Assembly (NCBI GenBank): GCA_011109175.1
Contig: RDEW01000011.1
Location: 304,193-368,192, forward strand
Direction of reading: 5' to 3'
Length of the DNA: 64,000 nucleotides
DNA from: Dicyema japonicum
Taxonomy: Eukaryota; Dicyemida; Rhombozoa; Dicyemidae
The notes below the pieces were generated by a model, which worked only from the letters and a program-made list of their open reading frames with translations, did not search any database and was not told the origin of the DNA. Of this stretch, positions 47,141 to 57,089 are shown piece after piece (the stretch's first letter is position 1; each line of letters opens with the position of its first letter). The translations under genes were made by a program, and so were the position numbers.

Positions 47141-47231
47141 TGTTTAAAATGAATATTATTATTATTTAACCCAAGAACACCAATAGTTAATTTAATTGTA
47201 TTAAACTTATTAGGTGATGTTTAAAATGAAT
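47141..47231 (-). mobile_element. 63-bp LINE-C tail insertion with 14-bp target duplication
   Basis: TGTTTAAAATGAAT occurs at 47141-47154 and again at 47218-47231. The 63 bp between them are a minus-strand copy of the LINE-C 3' tail (CTATTGGTGTTCTTGGGTTA plus ATAATAATAAT). The next tail outward (47232-47290) is a diverged copy of the same tail, so the short copy landed beside an older LINE-C 3' end. Confidence 0.75.
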
Positions 47232-47870
47232 CTATTATTATTTAAGCCAAAGAAACACCGTCTTAACCAATAACTAATATTCAGGTGATCCCGGCATCTC
47301 TCAATAATCGGGCCATTTTTTCTCGATGCTCCGACCGTGATCCCACGCATTTTCTATACGGACGGGGGTCCTTTTCCTTTCCTCTTCTAAAATTGCCTCC
47401 AGTTGCCTCTATGATAGACTCGAGTGCTCTGGGGGCAATTTCTTTATCTGTATATTTTTCCAGTAATTTTTTTTGCTCTTTACTGGATCTCTTGAATTTT
47501 GTTAGGTTCGTTGCCGACAAATTAGATCCCCATGCAGCACATGCATAGCCTATTGTTGGCTCGACATACTGCTTGTAGAGGGTCCCGATACCTGGCGGAT
47601 AAATTCCTCCATAGTTCCAAAGGATGGCCTTTACAAAATTGATCTTCTTTGCACAGGTTGATATGATAGATTCCACATGAGCTGAGAAGCAGAGGAAAGT
47701 GTCAAAAGTTACTCCCAGTATCTTCTGCGATTTCTTTTGTGGTATAGGTACTCCATTTAACTTGACATCAATTGTTTGCGTTCCCACCTTTCTATTCTTA
47801 GTAAATAGAGTGACTGCTGACTTTTCGGAACATGCATTTAATCGATTTTCGCACAACCATCCATTATTAT
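47232..47870 (-). mobile_element. LINE-C copy, 5' truncated, open C-terminal frame
   Basis: On the minus strand an unbroken frame reads WLCENRLNACSEKSAVTLFT, PQKKSQKILGVTFDTFLC, YKQYVEPTIGYACAAWG and SEHREKMARLLRDAGIT before the stop, then the tail ending GGCTTAAATAATAATAG. The block YxEPxxGYAxxAWGxNLS is typical of CR1/Jockey-type RT C-termini. Its 5' end abuts the ATA-rich tail of a LINE-A copy, and the frame continues into it. Confidence 0.75.
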
Positions 47871-48930
47871 TATTATTATAAGCACTTATCGCTATGCCAT
47901 AGGACTTGACAAAGCATATGCAAACACGAGTTAGCAAATCACTGGTTAGTTTCATCCACTTCCTCCTATTCAAAGCCGCAGCGCGCAACCAGTCAAGATC
48001 CTCTCCACTTGCAAGATGCCGTCCCATTACTTTGAGGTCCTCGTCGAGAACGACTGCCATGGTCGTCCTTGGGCGACCACGGAAACGGGGGGCCTCCAAC
48101 ATGAAGAAATCCTCCATGGCTACGTTCGCGGGGCATCTAAATCCAGTCGCAGAATATGGCCGAAAAGCCTCCATCGTGTATCCAGAATCTCATTAGAAAT
48201 TTCTGAGGTCTTCGTCCTCTTATAGAAGATTAGATGACATCCTCGTATCACTTCTTTCGAACATCATATGCCGTAGTTGGTCTCTATGAAACGCATTAAG
48301 CCTCTTCAGTTCATTTCTTGAGCAGGCCCAGGTACCAGCGTTATATAGTAGTATGGGTTTCACTAGCGAGTTGTATAATCGAGTTTTTGTTATAATGTCA
48401 AGGCCCTTTTTGTGTGAAGCCAGTGTTCTTTAATCTGGAGAGGGCAGTTTGTGCTAGGGTTTTCCTTCTCGTAATTTCTTCATGGTCTCCTAGGAGGGAG
48501 CCAAGCTTTTTGCATTTGCGCCAGTACTCCTCCGTCCTTGTTTCTTCCCTCTTGAGTTCAGTTACGTCAGTCTTGTCCGGATTTACTGTTAGGAACCATT
48601 CGGCTAGTCTTCCAGACACTTCTTCCATCAAGCGGGTGAGCGGTATTTTGTCATTTGAAGTAAAGTCTACGTCGTCAGCATACGCAATAATGTTTGTCTT
48701 TTCACCCATTATCGGTTTTGACTCCCGTAAAGCAGCTTCAAGGTATATGACAAAAAGTATAGGTGATAATGGGTCTCCCTGTGGAGTGCCAACAGTCGTC
48801 TCAAATCGGCGAGACAAGGCTCCCCCGACTCTTACAGTGAGCCAAGTATCAGCTAGGAGGGTGGTGGCCATTCTGACAGTAGAAGCGTCTAGGAAACTTT
48901 CCAAAAAAACCATCTATGTTATAAAAACAA
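47870..48930 (-). mobile_element. LINE-A copy, RT palm to 3' end
   Basis: An open frame from 48913 holds TVGTPQGDPLSPILFVIYLE, IIAYADDVDFTSND (catalytic), LGSLLGDHEEITRRKTLAQT; a second from 48174 holds EAPRFRGRPRTTMAVVLDE and the terminal block, ending AAGTGCTTATAATAATAATA. It is 5' truncated just before QGDPLSP. It is the least damaged RT in the window. Confidence 0.8.
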
Positions 48931-49038
48931 ACAAAGCCAAAATAATAAAATAATATTTTCAAAAATTTATTAATAAATTGATAATCAAAAACAAATTAAA
49001 AATAATTAAATACAAATTTAAACCAATTACTTCATAGG

Positions 49039-50978
49039 ATGGATACTGATAGTGATAAATCCTTCGAAGAGATGGTTCAGCTTCTCGTAGCAGCCGGATA
49101 CTTTCGAGCTCGAGTTTCTCTATATTCACCTTTCGATAGGGTTCTGTAATGGTTAACATGTAGATCGTTGGGAGAATGGTTTGGTGCATCCTTAACTGCT
49201 CTGTGGCCATTAACATAGAATTGCTATTCCAACGAAACCTCATTATTAAACAAAAGATGTTTTTAAATGTTTTTACGTTTAGAGCCCTCAGTGAGTCGAT
49301 CGTCACAGCTCTTGTACAAATGAAGTGTCCTCAAATAGTAGAACCACATCAAATCTACGGACTTGACCTTGTCAATTTATTTCCGACAGTACAGTTGCCT
49401 GAAATTTTAATTTCGTAGTGGTTGGTCAAAAATGCTATGGAATTTAGAGATTTGAATGCTCGTACAATGAGGGAACAAGCATTGCTGGCCTTACGACAAA
49501 ACACTACGAACCTGATGTTGTTTATTGGCTAATTTTAGGCTATAAAAGCTGTCAATTTAGAATATCCCCCATGCTCTATGGTCAGACGATCCTTCCGACA
49601 GACTGAAAGTTCAAGAAATCAACCCCTATTTGTGCGATTAAGGAGAACCTTGAAGGAGTACTCTGATAACACGGATATTGATCAGCTACTTGCTCCCAAG
49701 ACAGAAGAAGCTAAACAAGTTGGGTCCAAGGAGATGAACGAGCAAATGACTTCTTCAGAGATTCAAGAGGACAATCTAGTGCAGCTCAGTAATCTTGTAT
49801 CCCCAAAACTTTCTCAGTTACTATAGGTTCCCTCCATCTCTACTGTTTCCCAACTTGTCTTCCAGCAATCTGAAGCAATCAAGGCTATGACGACAGAATT
49901 TGAGGCTAAACAGGACGAATTAATAGCACTGAAGACTCAGGGACCTCTCTACAGGCAAAAGAGAGTGGAAAATATAAAGCGAGAAATCGTCAAAACTGAG
50001 GATAAAATTAATGACATGATATCCGTTCGGGATTCCGTTCAAACTGAGATCAACAAATCATCGGAGAAAATTAAGGAGTACGTTGGGGGTTTAAAGGAAT
50101 GCAAAAAAGAGATCAATAAATTAGAGTCCGCCAAGTTGTGTTTTATAAGTTACTAGATCAGTAAGGGGGTGGCCGAGCTCGTTTCCGCTCAGAACGAGGT
50201 TACAGAATTGAACAAGAAGATAAGAGAGTTGAAGGACAAGTCGAATGAAGAAGCAGCTAAAATAGAGGCCAAAACACAGCAAATAAAGTCAAAAGTCGCC
50301 GTTCTTTCCTCCGAAAGACAACATCTGGAAGAAACCTCTGAAAAACTTCGTTCTTTTGTGGTTAGTCTATTGCTGACCCCAGGCCAAAAAAAGCAGATCG
50401 GCAGCGCTTTTAGAGAGGAAGATTGATCAGCAAATGTCGGCCACAGAGCTGAGTCAGTATTCCATTCGTTTTATTGAGCTGGAGAATGAAAGTACGAACG
50501 TATGGTCTATCCTAGTGAGCATTACACTTCGTGATACCACGCAGATACTCCTAATGAAGAATACAAACAACTGGTTGATTGATAGCTTCAAGAATGAGGT
50601 AAGAGATTATGAGATGTAGATCTCAATGCTGCAGTCTATAATAGATGCATTCAGGAGGTTGCCCTTTTGTAACAAACAATAGGGGACTTAAGACAGCGTC
50701 CTCTAGAATGATTTTTGTGGACGATTTGGGTAGAATATTGAATCAAGTTAAAGAATTGTTTGACAAGGTAACTGTTCCATAGCATCGTAGACCAATGATA
50801 GGCTGGATTCACAGTCCAGGTTAAAGGATGAAAGCAATAAGAGATTCCTGCAGTTGTTGGAGGATGACAGGCAGTACAGAGTCGTCTTAAAACAGTTCTC
50901 TGATGTATTTTTGGCTTCGATTTTCTATAGGAATGTTCACGGAATGCAAAACTTTCGGCCAAGGTTGCAAAATTATAA
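49039..50978 (+). CDS. CCDC93: CCDC93-like CCC-complex subunit, thirteen exons
   Basis: CCDC93 is a coiled-coil subunit of the CCC complex, which works with retriever and WASH to recycle endosomal membrane proteins. From ATG 49039 the exons start at 49039, 49164, 49283, 49419, 49539, 49827, 50162, 50383, 50516, 50620, 50683, 50791 and 50931; introns are 21-30 nt. The joined frame is 550 residues (human 631). Visible: LLVAAGYFRARVSLYSPFDR, MVWCILNCSVAINIELLFQ, MKCPQIVEPHQIYGLDLVN, WLVKNAMEF, the long coiled coil from about residue 215, ALLERKIDQQMSATELSQYS, and the end ECSRNAKLSAKVAKL. Ten introns are clean GT-AG; those at 49395-49418 and 49518-49538 only fit as TT-AG or GT-TA. Exon limits inside the coiled coil are partly choices among in-frame options. 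Confidence 0.88.
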
Positions 50979-52028
50979 TTTATTTTTGATTTATTAACCG
51001 CATAATTTATTTTAGTGGCATTTTTTATTTATAAGAACAGATAATTCATACCTCTGATGTGATAATCCTTTTGTCCACTGTAGTTGTAGTTTGTTACTCA
51101 ACCTACTTTTACATTCTGAAAGTGATTAGTAAAGAACTTAAGCAGGTTTAAACCCGTTTGCGGGAATAGCGTGCTACAAAAAATAGCCATGGAAGCTTAA
51201 CTTGTGCAATAATTAGGAAAGATGGGACATGGAACCTTTGCAGCCCAGAGAGGGAATAGTCATGCAGTCAAGGCTGCGGCCCCATAATTATAATTTTTGT
51301 TTTTGCAATAAAGTTAACGTAGAACCTATAATTTTATTTAATTATCGTATTTTTGAAAGAATTTGTAAATTTTTACTAATAAACTTTTATCGCTTTTAAA
51401 ACACTGTTATTTCAATTATGTTCGATTTAATTACGTAATTTCAATTTTTAGTGGGTATTTATTTACTCCCAGTGCCTTCAAGTGAAGGTATCCGCTGGCT
51501 AACGGAAATACAACAATCAATAGTTGACGCTTTCGGAGATCGGTCAGATGCATCTGGTGTGACACAGCAATGAAAGGCGGATTCCAGTTGTCTCGACAAA
51601 AACAATCTTTTGTGTTCAATTTAGTTGGGAATTTGTAACAACGTAGTTGTTTACTTTACTTAATTGTTCTTAGGGAATCCCACTCGTACTTGAGAATGTC
51701 AATTCGATTTGTCTGAAAATATAATTATTTTCAAGTACGGTTGCGCTGTGAAGTCTAAATTAGAAAAAATATGTAATTATTATCATTTAAACCGAAATAT
51801 TAAGGGAATTTATAGACATTTCATTTAAACCGATAGATTTAAAATTTAATGCATAAATGAGAGACAAAGGCTTATGTTATTGTTAGAAATAATTTAATTT
51901 ATTGATTCTACATTTGCCATTGTTCCATTGCGTACCACCCGCCATTCTTTATGCTACGACGGTTTTCTTTTAGATTTTTTTGTATAGCAGGTTGGTTTTC
52001 GGCTCGATTTATTAGCAAATTAGATCGC
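50979..52028. other. Intergenic between CCDC93 and RAP1
   Basis: AT-rich. Contains the short repeat near 51190-51310 that resembles 1340-1460. Nothing else is recognised. Confidence 0.35.
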
Positions 52029-52685
52029 ATGGAAGAACACAACATTGTAGTGATGGGAAGCGGGGGAGTAGGAAAAAGTGCATTGGTATGGCTATTTCTT
52101 ATAAAATAATACATTTTGAATGTTTAAAACTACTCTAGACTATGCAATTCACTCAGGACACCTTCGTCCTCAAATACGACCCAACGATAGAAGACTCGTA
52201 CTACCGAAACAAGGGTATTATTCAAAACGATTGATTTAGTGATCGACAACAAGGAATGTGCGTTGGAAATTTTGGATACAGCAGGAACCGAACAATTTTA
52301 CAGCGTTTATGAAATGTACATGAGAAGAGGGGATGGATTTCTTTTGGTATACTCGATCACTGAGCAACAAACCTTCGACTGGGTCCAGTGTCTCTACAAG
52401 CAGATCCAGGAGTTTCATGGACCAAATAAGGTCCCTGTCGTCATTGTGGGCAATAAATGTGACCTCGAATCAAACCGAATGGTCAATAGCCAGCTTCTCA
52501 CAAACCTTTCCAAGACTCTATTGGTCCCCGCTTTTGAAGTTTCTGCCAAAACTAGCCATAACGTAGAAAAGGTTATTTGCACTAAATTTATCTTTTAGGC
52601 CTTTTTTGACCTCGTTCGACGAATTCGTGCCAAGAAAAAAGAAACAAAATCAAAGTCTAAGAGAAAACGTTGCTCTTTATTATAA
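52029..52685 (+). CDS. RAP1: Rap1-like small GTPase, four exons
   Basis: Rap1 is a Ras-family switch that controls integrin adhesion and junctions at membranes. From ATG 52029, GT-AG introns at 52086-52138 (53 nt), 52215-52239 (25 nt) and 52572-52598 (27 nt) leave 552 nt, 183 residues (human 184). Visible: the P-loop GSGGVGKSAL, effector loop YDPTIEDSY, DTAGTEQF with threonine where Ras has Gln61 (the Rap mark), GNKCDLES and EVSAKT for guanine binding, then a lysine-rich tail ending CSLL. A final leucine in CAAX suggests geranylgeranylation. The usual DSYRK after the effector loop is DSYYRNK. An AATAAA lies at 52703-52708, 18 nt after the stop. Confidence 0.95.
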
Positions 52686-52931
52686 CAAATTTTAACAGAA
52701 AAAATAAATTTGTGCTAAAAATTTAAAATTAATAATTTTAATTGATTATCAAATAACTTTAATTTTAGCAGTTTATCGAAATATTGGGTTCTTCATCTTG
52801 ACACTGACAAATCCCCAGTAAGTATGTGTGTCAGTAATATATCGGTTTTGAAGAATCGGTTCTGTTGAAATTTTTTAAATTGAATTATTGACGGCATTAT
52901 TTATAAGCGAAATGGCGCAAACGAATCAGAA

Positions 52932-54159
52932 ATGTTTGATAGTTCAACCAATGAGTCCTCGAATGAAGACAAAAGTTTCACTCCGTGGGACATGAATTTT
53001 TTTCAAAATTTACTTAAAGTCTATCCCAACTATATGTTTCACAACTTTGTAAGGACGTTTCCATTCACAATTCCGCTCATCAATCCACCTATGGTCCCAT
53101 TCTACTATCAAAATGAGAAAAAGGAGAAAAGATCTTCCCCCAAAGTGTTCTGTGGAAACGCTTATTGTAATCTCTGCGATAAGGAATTCTGCAACAAGTA
53201 CTTCCTCAAAATCCACAAGGAGAATAAACACCAAATCATAAATGGTAATGTTTATAACTGTAAATTATTTTAATCAATAAATAAGTTCAATGCTAATGAA
53301 AACATTTTTGCATTTTTTTACATTCAAGATTGGCATATTTTTATTTGTTTTTGACTAATTTTGATAGGAAATTCGGAAATGACGAGTAGATATTTTCAGC
53401 CTGGAGAACAGGTAATTAAAAATTTTAATTATTTTTGCTGATAGGTGGTATCGCCTATTTCAGTCATTCAATTTAGATTTTAATTAAAATATTTATTTTT
53501 GTTTACATTTTCTATTTTAGGAAGTCTCGAATAATTCAACGGACTGTGCTAAATCTGTTTATTACGAGAAAGCAGACGATTGTGAGACATTTCCTCAAAA
53601 TTTGAAAATCTGCAATTTTTGCAAGGCTGATTTTCCAAACAAAACTCTGTTGAATAGTCATTTGCAGGCCGCCCATGGCTCTGAGCTTGACATTCAGTAT
53701 TTGATGCCTTCCTTTGGAATGAAAAAGAAGATTATTACTGACAAGATGGGGTCCTCGAGAGTGAAATGCAAGATTTGTGGAAGGCAAGTCTGCAACAAAT
53801 ACTTTTTGAAGACACATCTAAAGAACCGTCATGGAAAGTTTCTAGACCGGAAGGACATGGTCACCAATGACGACCAACTTAAATACTCGGAGGATAATAA
53901 TAGGAGCAGAGTCTTTCAGTTCAATGTGGGGATATTCAGGATAAATGTGGCAAAAAAGTAGACGAGGGAATGTGTACAGGTGAAGGCGTGATCTCACATT
54001 GTAGAATCAAAAAATAAATGGTCTCAGACTTTTAGCGAAGTCATCGAGGATGATTGTAAATATTACACTTGTCGGTTTTGTAAAAGACGGGAGACTCAAA
54101 TCAATGACATTGTATGGCATTTGGTGTTAATTCATTCACCAGAATTGAGTAATTTTTAA
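52932..54159 (+). CDS. Four-finger C2H2 zinc-finger protein
   Basis: Likely a nuclear nucleic-acid-binding protein. Exons 52932-53244, 53368-53411, 53521-53910, 53940-53979 and 54005-54159 leave 942 nt, 313 residues, without stops. Introns are 123, 109, 29 and 25 nt, so two are unusually long for this window. Fingers: CNLCDKEFCNKYFLKIHKEN, CNFCKADFPNKTLLNSHLQA, CKICGRQVCNKYFLKTHLKN and CRFCKRRETQINDIVWHLVL, each followed by a histidine. Fingers 1 and 3 share the CNKYFLK helix, hinting at duplication. The N-terminal 75 residues are hydrophobic and proline-rich, NFFQNLLKVYPNYMF. The family was not identified. It lies 250 bp after RAP1 on the same strand. Confidence 0.8.
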
Positions 54160-54559
54160 TGGTGATAGTAGGAGAGAACATAAAAATTCAAGGACAGGAT
54201 TTTTCGAAAGCTAGGTCTCTCCAGAGGTTTATAATAAATGAGGATCCTTCAAATAGAGTGGTGACTCCGTCGGAAATAAGCATTTCCGTTCGAGAACGAA
54301 TAACGAGTCCTACGTATGTCACCTTAAAACTTTACCCTTACAATTAATTTAATAATTCTCTTTTTTATCTTTGGCTAATAACATTTTGTATCCTTTAAAC
54401 AATTTTCCTTAAGAAAAGGCCGCATCGCAAAGAGATGGCTATTTCGGTCATTTATACATATTTATTGGAGGAAATTGGTGGGTAATAAGAAAGCACAACC
54501 AAAGGCGGACGTTCCCAGAGATCAGGTAGATGAATACTGCGGAACCGGGTCGTCTACAA

Positions 54560-54670
54560 GGACTCACATGCAAAAACAAAATAAGTGAAGAAAATCACTT
54601 GGTTCTCCCTCTACGATTAGTTGTCATAACTGTTCTTTGCTCTAATAATGTTTGTGTCCTGCCTGTGCGA
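54560..54670 (+). repeat. SINE3 3' fragment
   Basis: TAAGTGAAGAAAATCACTTG, GGTTCTCCCTCTACGATTAG and TTGTCATAACTGTTCTTTGC match the SINE3 3' half, as at 8800-8890. Confidence 0.6.
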
Positions 54671-54899
54671 AGTTATAAATTTTATGGATCTCACGAAAAG
54701 TGCCGTTTTTGTGTTCCACAGTGAAGAAAGGGACTTTTCAGAATCACACAAGTCCACCAAGAACCAGAAGAAAGAGAAGAAAATTTTCCACTGAAGAATG
54801 ATTCCCGTCGGATCTCTGGAAGCGTCCGCTCTAGGCTGTGACGTTAATATTAGCCACCGGTTTCTTTCACTCGAAGGGACCGGGGGTGAATAAGTCTTT

Positions 54900-55160
54900 A
54901 TTTTTAAAACCCCAAGACACAAAAAAGTATTAACCCGCTAAATTAAGCGATCCCAGCGTCCAACATCTCTCGAATTCTCTTCGAATGCTCCGCCAGTGAA
55001 CAAGCAGCGTTCCTGAAGTGTCTTCTTTTATTTCTGCAGAGGAATTCTTTTGGAGGGCACTTTTTAATGCCGATCTGAATTCCCCCGCATGAACCGCCCT
55101 CTCTCTGAATGAGTTTCCTAGCTCTTTGCACATACTTAGGAAGCCCTGGCCATTTCTCAC
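54900..55160 (-). mobile_element. LINE-C 3' end
   Basis: The minus-strand frame ends ACSLAEHSKRIREMLDAGIA followed by a stop, parallel to SEHREKMARLLRDAGIT of the copy at 47.3 kb. The tail GGGATCGCTTAATTTAGC ... TGTGTCTTGGGGTT matches the shared LINE-C tail. Confidence 0.6.
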
Positions 55161-55904
55161 CGTCGCCTCTCTGAAAGGAGACTGAGGATGGATATTGTGT
55201 CTAATTGTACATTCCGCATGGTCTTTCGTGTATATATGAATGAAAAATATAACATTTTAGTAAAATTATTAAGAACGTTCGAGGCTATAATTTATGTGAC
55301 TCATCTTAGTTTTTTCAAAGTTTGAGGAAAAAGAGATTCTAATCCAAAAAATCGTGCATCTGACGCTTCCTCGTTCTAAAACTTCGTACATCTAATGTCT
55401 TCCAAGTCAATCATTGAGGGGTTACGTTCATTCCGTGCAATAGAGGTACGCCATCCCTCAACGTTCTGATCAATTAATCACTTGGCCAACTGCTGTAGTA
55501 AACGAGAATAATCTTGTTTTATTTTTGATTTTGAAGAATAACCCAATTCAATTCAAAATATTTAAGATTTTTGAAATAGCAAAGTTTATTAATTTGATCA
55601 ATAATTAATTTCAGAGAAGGTTAAAAGGCAGATTATGACAGTTTTCTGATTTATAGTTTTAATAATGATTTAATGTTAAACTAGTTCAGCAAAAAAAATC
55701 GTATTATTGAGCATTTAATCATATTTTTGGACAATAACCAATTTATTAATAAACACAAACTATCATTGTCCAGTAGTAGTTCTCATGATGGAGAGCACAT
55801 TCCCTTTTGCGATGTGCTTAATCAGCCACCTGTCTTCTTTGTTGTCCTTTTTTTGATATCAACAATTCGATGACGCGTAAAAGGGTTATGAACCTGTGAG
55901 GAAC
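55161..55904. other. Intergenic, AT-rich
   Basis: Nothing recognised. Confidence 0.3.
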
Positions 55905-56098
55905 TTTAGGTGAATCATATTAATGCCAGCAATTTTGGTCATGATAAGCACGTGCAACACGAGAAACTAAAAACAATGTCAGTCTTCTCCATTTCTTTCT
56001 GTCCGGCGCCAGTTCGTGTAATTCATAAGGGCATTTTTCTATCTGAGACACTTTCCAATTTTTGGGAGGTCATTGCCCAGGAGGACTTGGAGAATGAT
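55905..56098 (-). mobile_element. LINE-A 3' end scrap
   Basis: On the + strand CAGCAATTTTGGTCATGATAA then GCACGTGCAACACGAGAAAC resembles 29835-29880 (LINE-A 3' region) in the same orientation. It is interrupted by the neighbouring SINE2. Confidence 0.4.
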
Positions 56099-56099
56099 T

Positions 56100-56530
56100 T
56101 TTGAATATTGGTAAGCCCAGCACAAACAGTAATAACTAATTGATCCAAGGAAGGAACCCAAAAGAGAACATCTGCTTGTGCCGACCAAATCCATTTTCCA
56201 ATAGTACATTGCAGGCTTCAGCTTCAGAAGCAAGGCGGAGAAGTAGGTTCGCCCTATTTCATTTTCATCACGTCCTACCATCGCGGAAAACAATTCGTTC
56301 TTCAGTGGAATAGTTTTTATAATGTAATCTTCACCAGGGGATTTGGTCAGGGAGAAGGGTGGAAGATCTCTTCCAACTACTATGTCGTGCCAGAAAAACT
56401 CGTCGCCTCACGGGTGGGATCTGTTTGACAAGAATTGACCTTCGCTGAAAACACTATCTTCGAGTTCGAATCCACGACCTTCAGATCCTATGTCATCAGA
56501 CGTTACATTCAGTCAGAAGGTCCCCAAAAA
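56100..56530 (-). repeat. SINE2 copy with tRNA-like head
   Basis: Minus strand from 56525: GACCTTCTGACTGAATGTAA (A-box region), TCGTGGATTCGAACTCGAAG (B box), then the SINE2 body and GTTATTACTGTTTGTGCTGG. It is the only copy with a head and so gives the family length, about 420 bp. Confidence 0.7.
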
Positions 56531-56639
56531 TAGAAACAACTGGGCTATGAGAATTTCGTATTTTTTTTTATTTTTAAAAAGCAATGAGTGAGTAATTGAC
56601 TTTTTTAAGTTTGAATTCTTATTAATACAAAATAAACAA

Positions 56640-57010
56640 ACAGGTCATACAGCGGCCGCCCTGACTGAGTTGCTATTCACTCTCAAGATGGCGAGGGAGA
56701 TTTGCTCAAATAACCAGCAGCGCTCATGGGGATCTCCTGTTCGTGTAGAAATCCGATTCCCTAGACGACTCAAGAATTCCATCGTCGCAGGCGCAATGGA
56801 ACCAGACGTCTCAACGGCGAGTGGAGCAAACAAAAAATCCGTGGTTAGGACCATATACTTTTCCCGTTTTGACCTTTCGGCCTTCTCAGCGGCAGAACAG
56901 GTTCTAAATGCACTCTGATGTAGGTCGCAGGGGCGAATGCGTCAACGCAGTTGACGTTCCAGACAAGAGGTTTCCCGTCTTCAAAGGGGAAGATGGTCAT
57001 CCTGACTATG
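56640..57010 (-). mobile_element. LINE-B 3' domain fragment
   Basis: Minus strand: FEDGKPLVWNVNCVDAFAP, then an open stretch FLFAPLAVETSGSIAPATME, FLSRLGNRISTRTGD and ISLAILRVNSNSVRAAAV before the stop, in the family order. Confidence 0.7.
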
Positions 57011-57089
57011 AAAAATGGTTTATTGTATTCAAAATTATCAACTAATCTTGAAAGCCATTTATTTACTAGTAAATCAATTTAAGTAAGTC

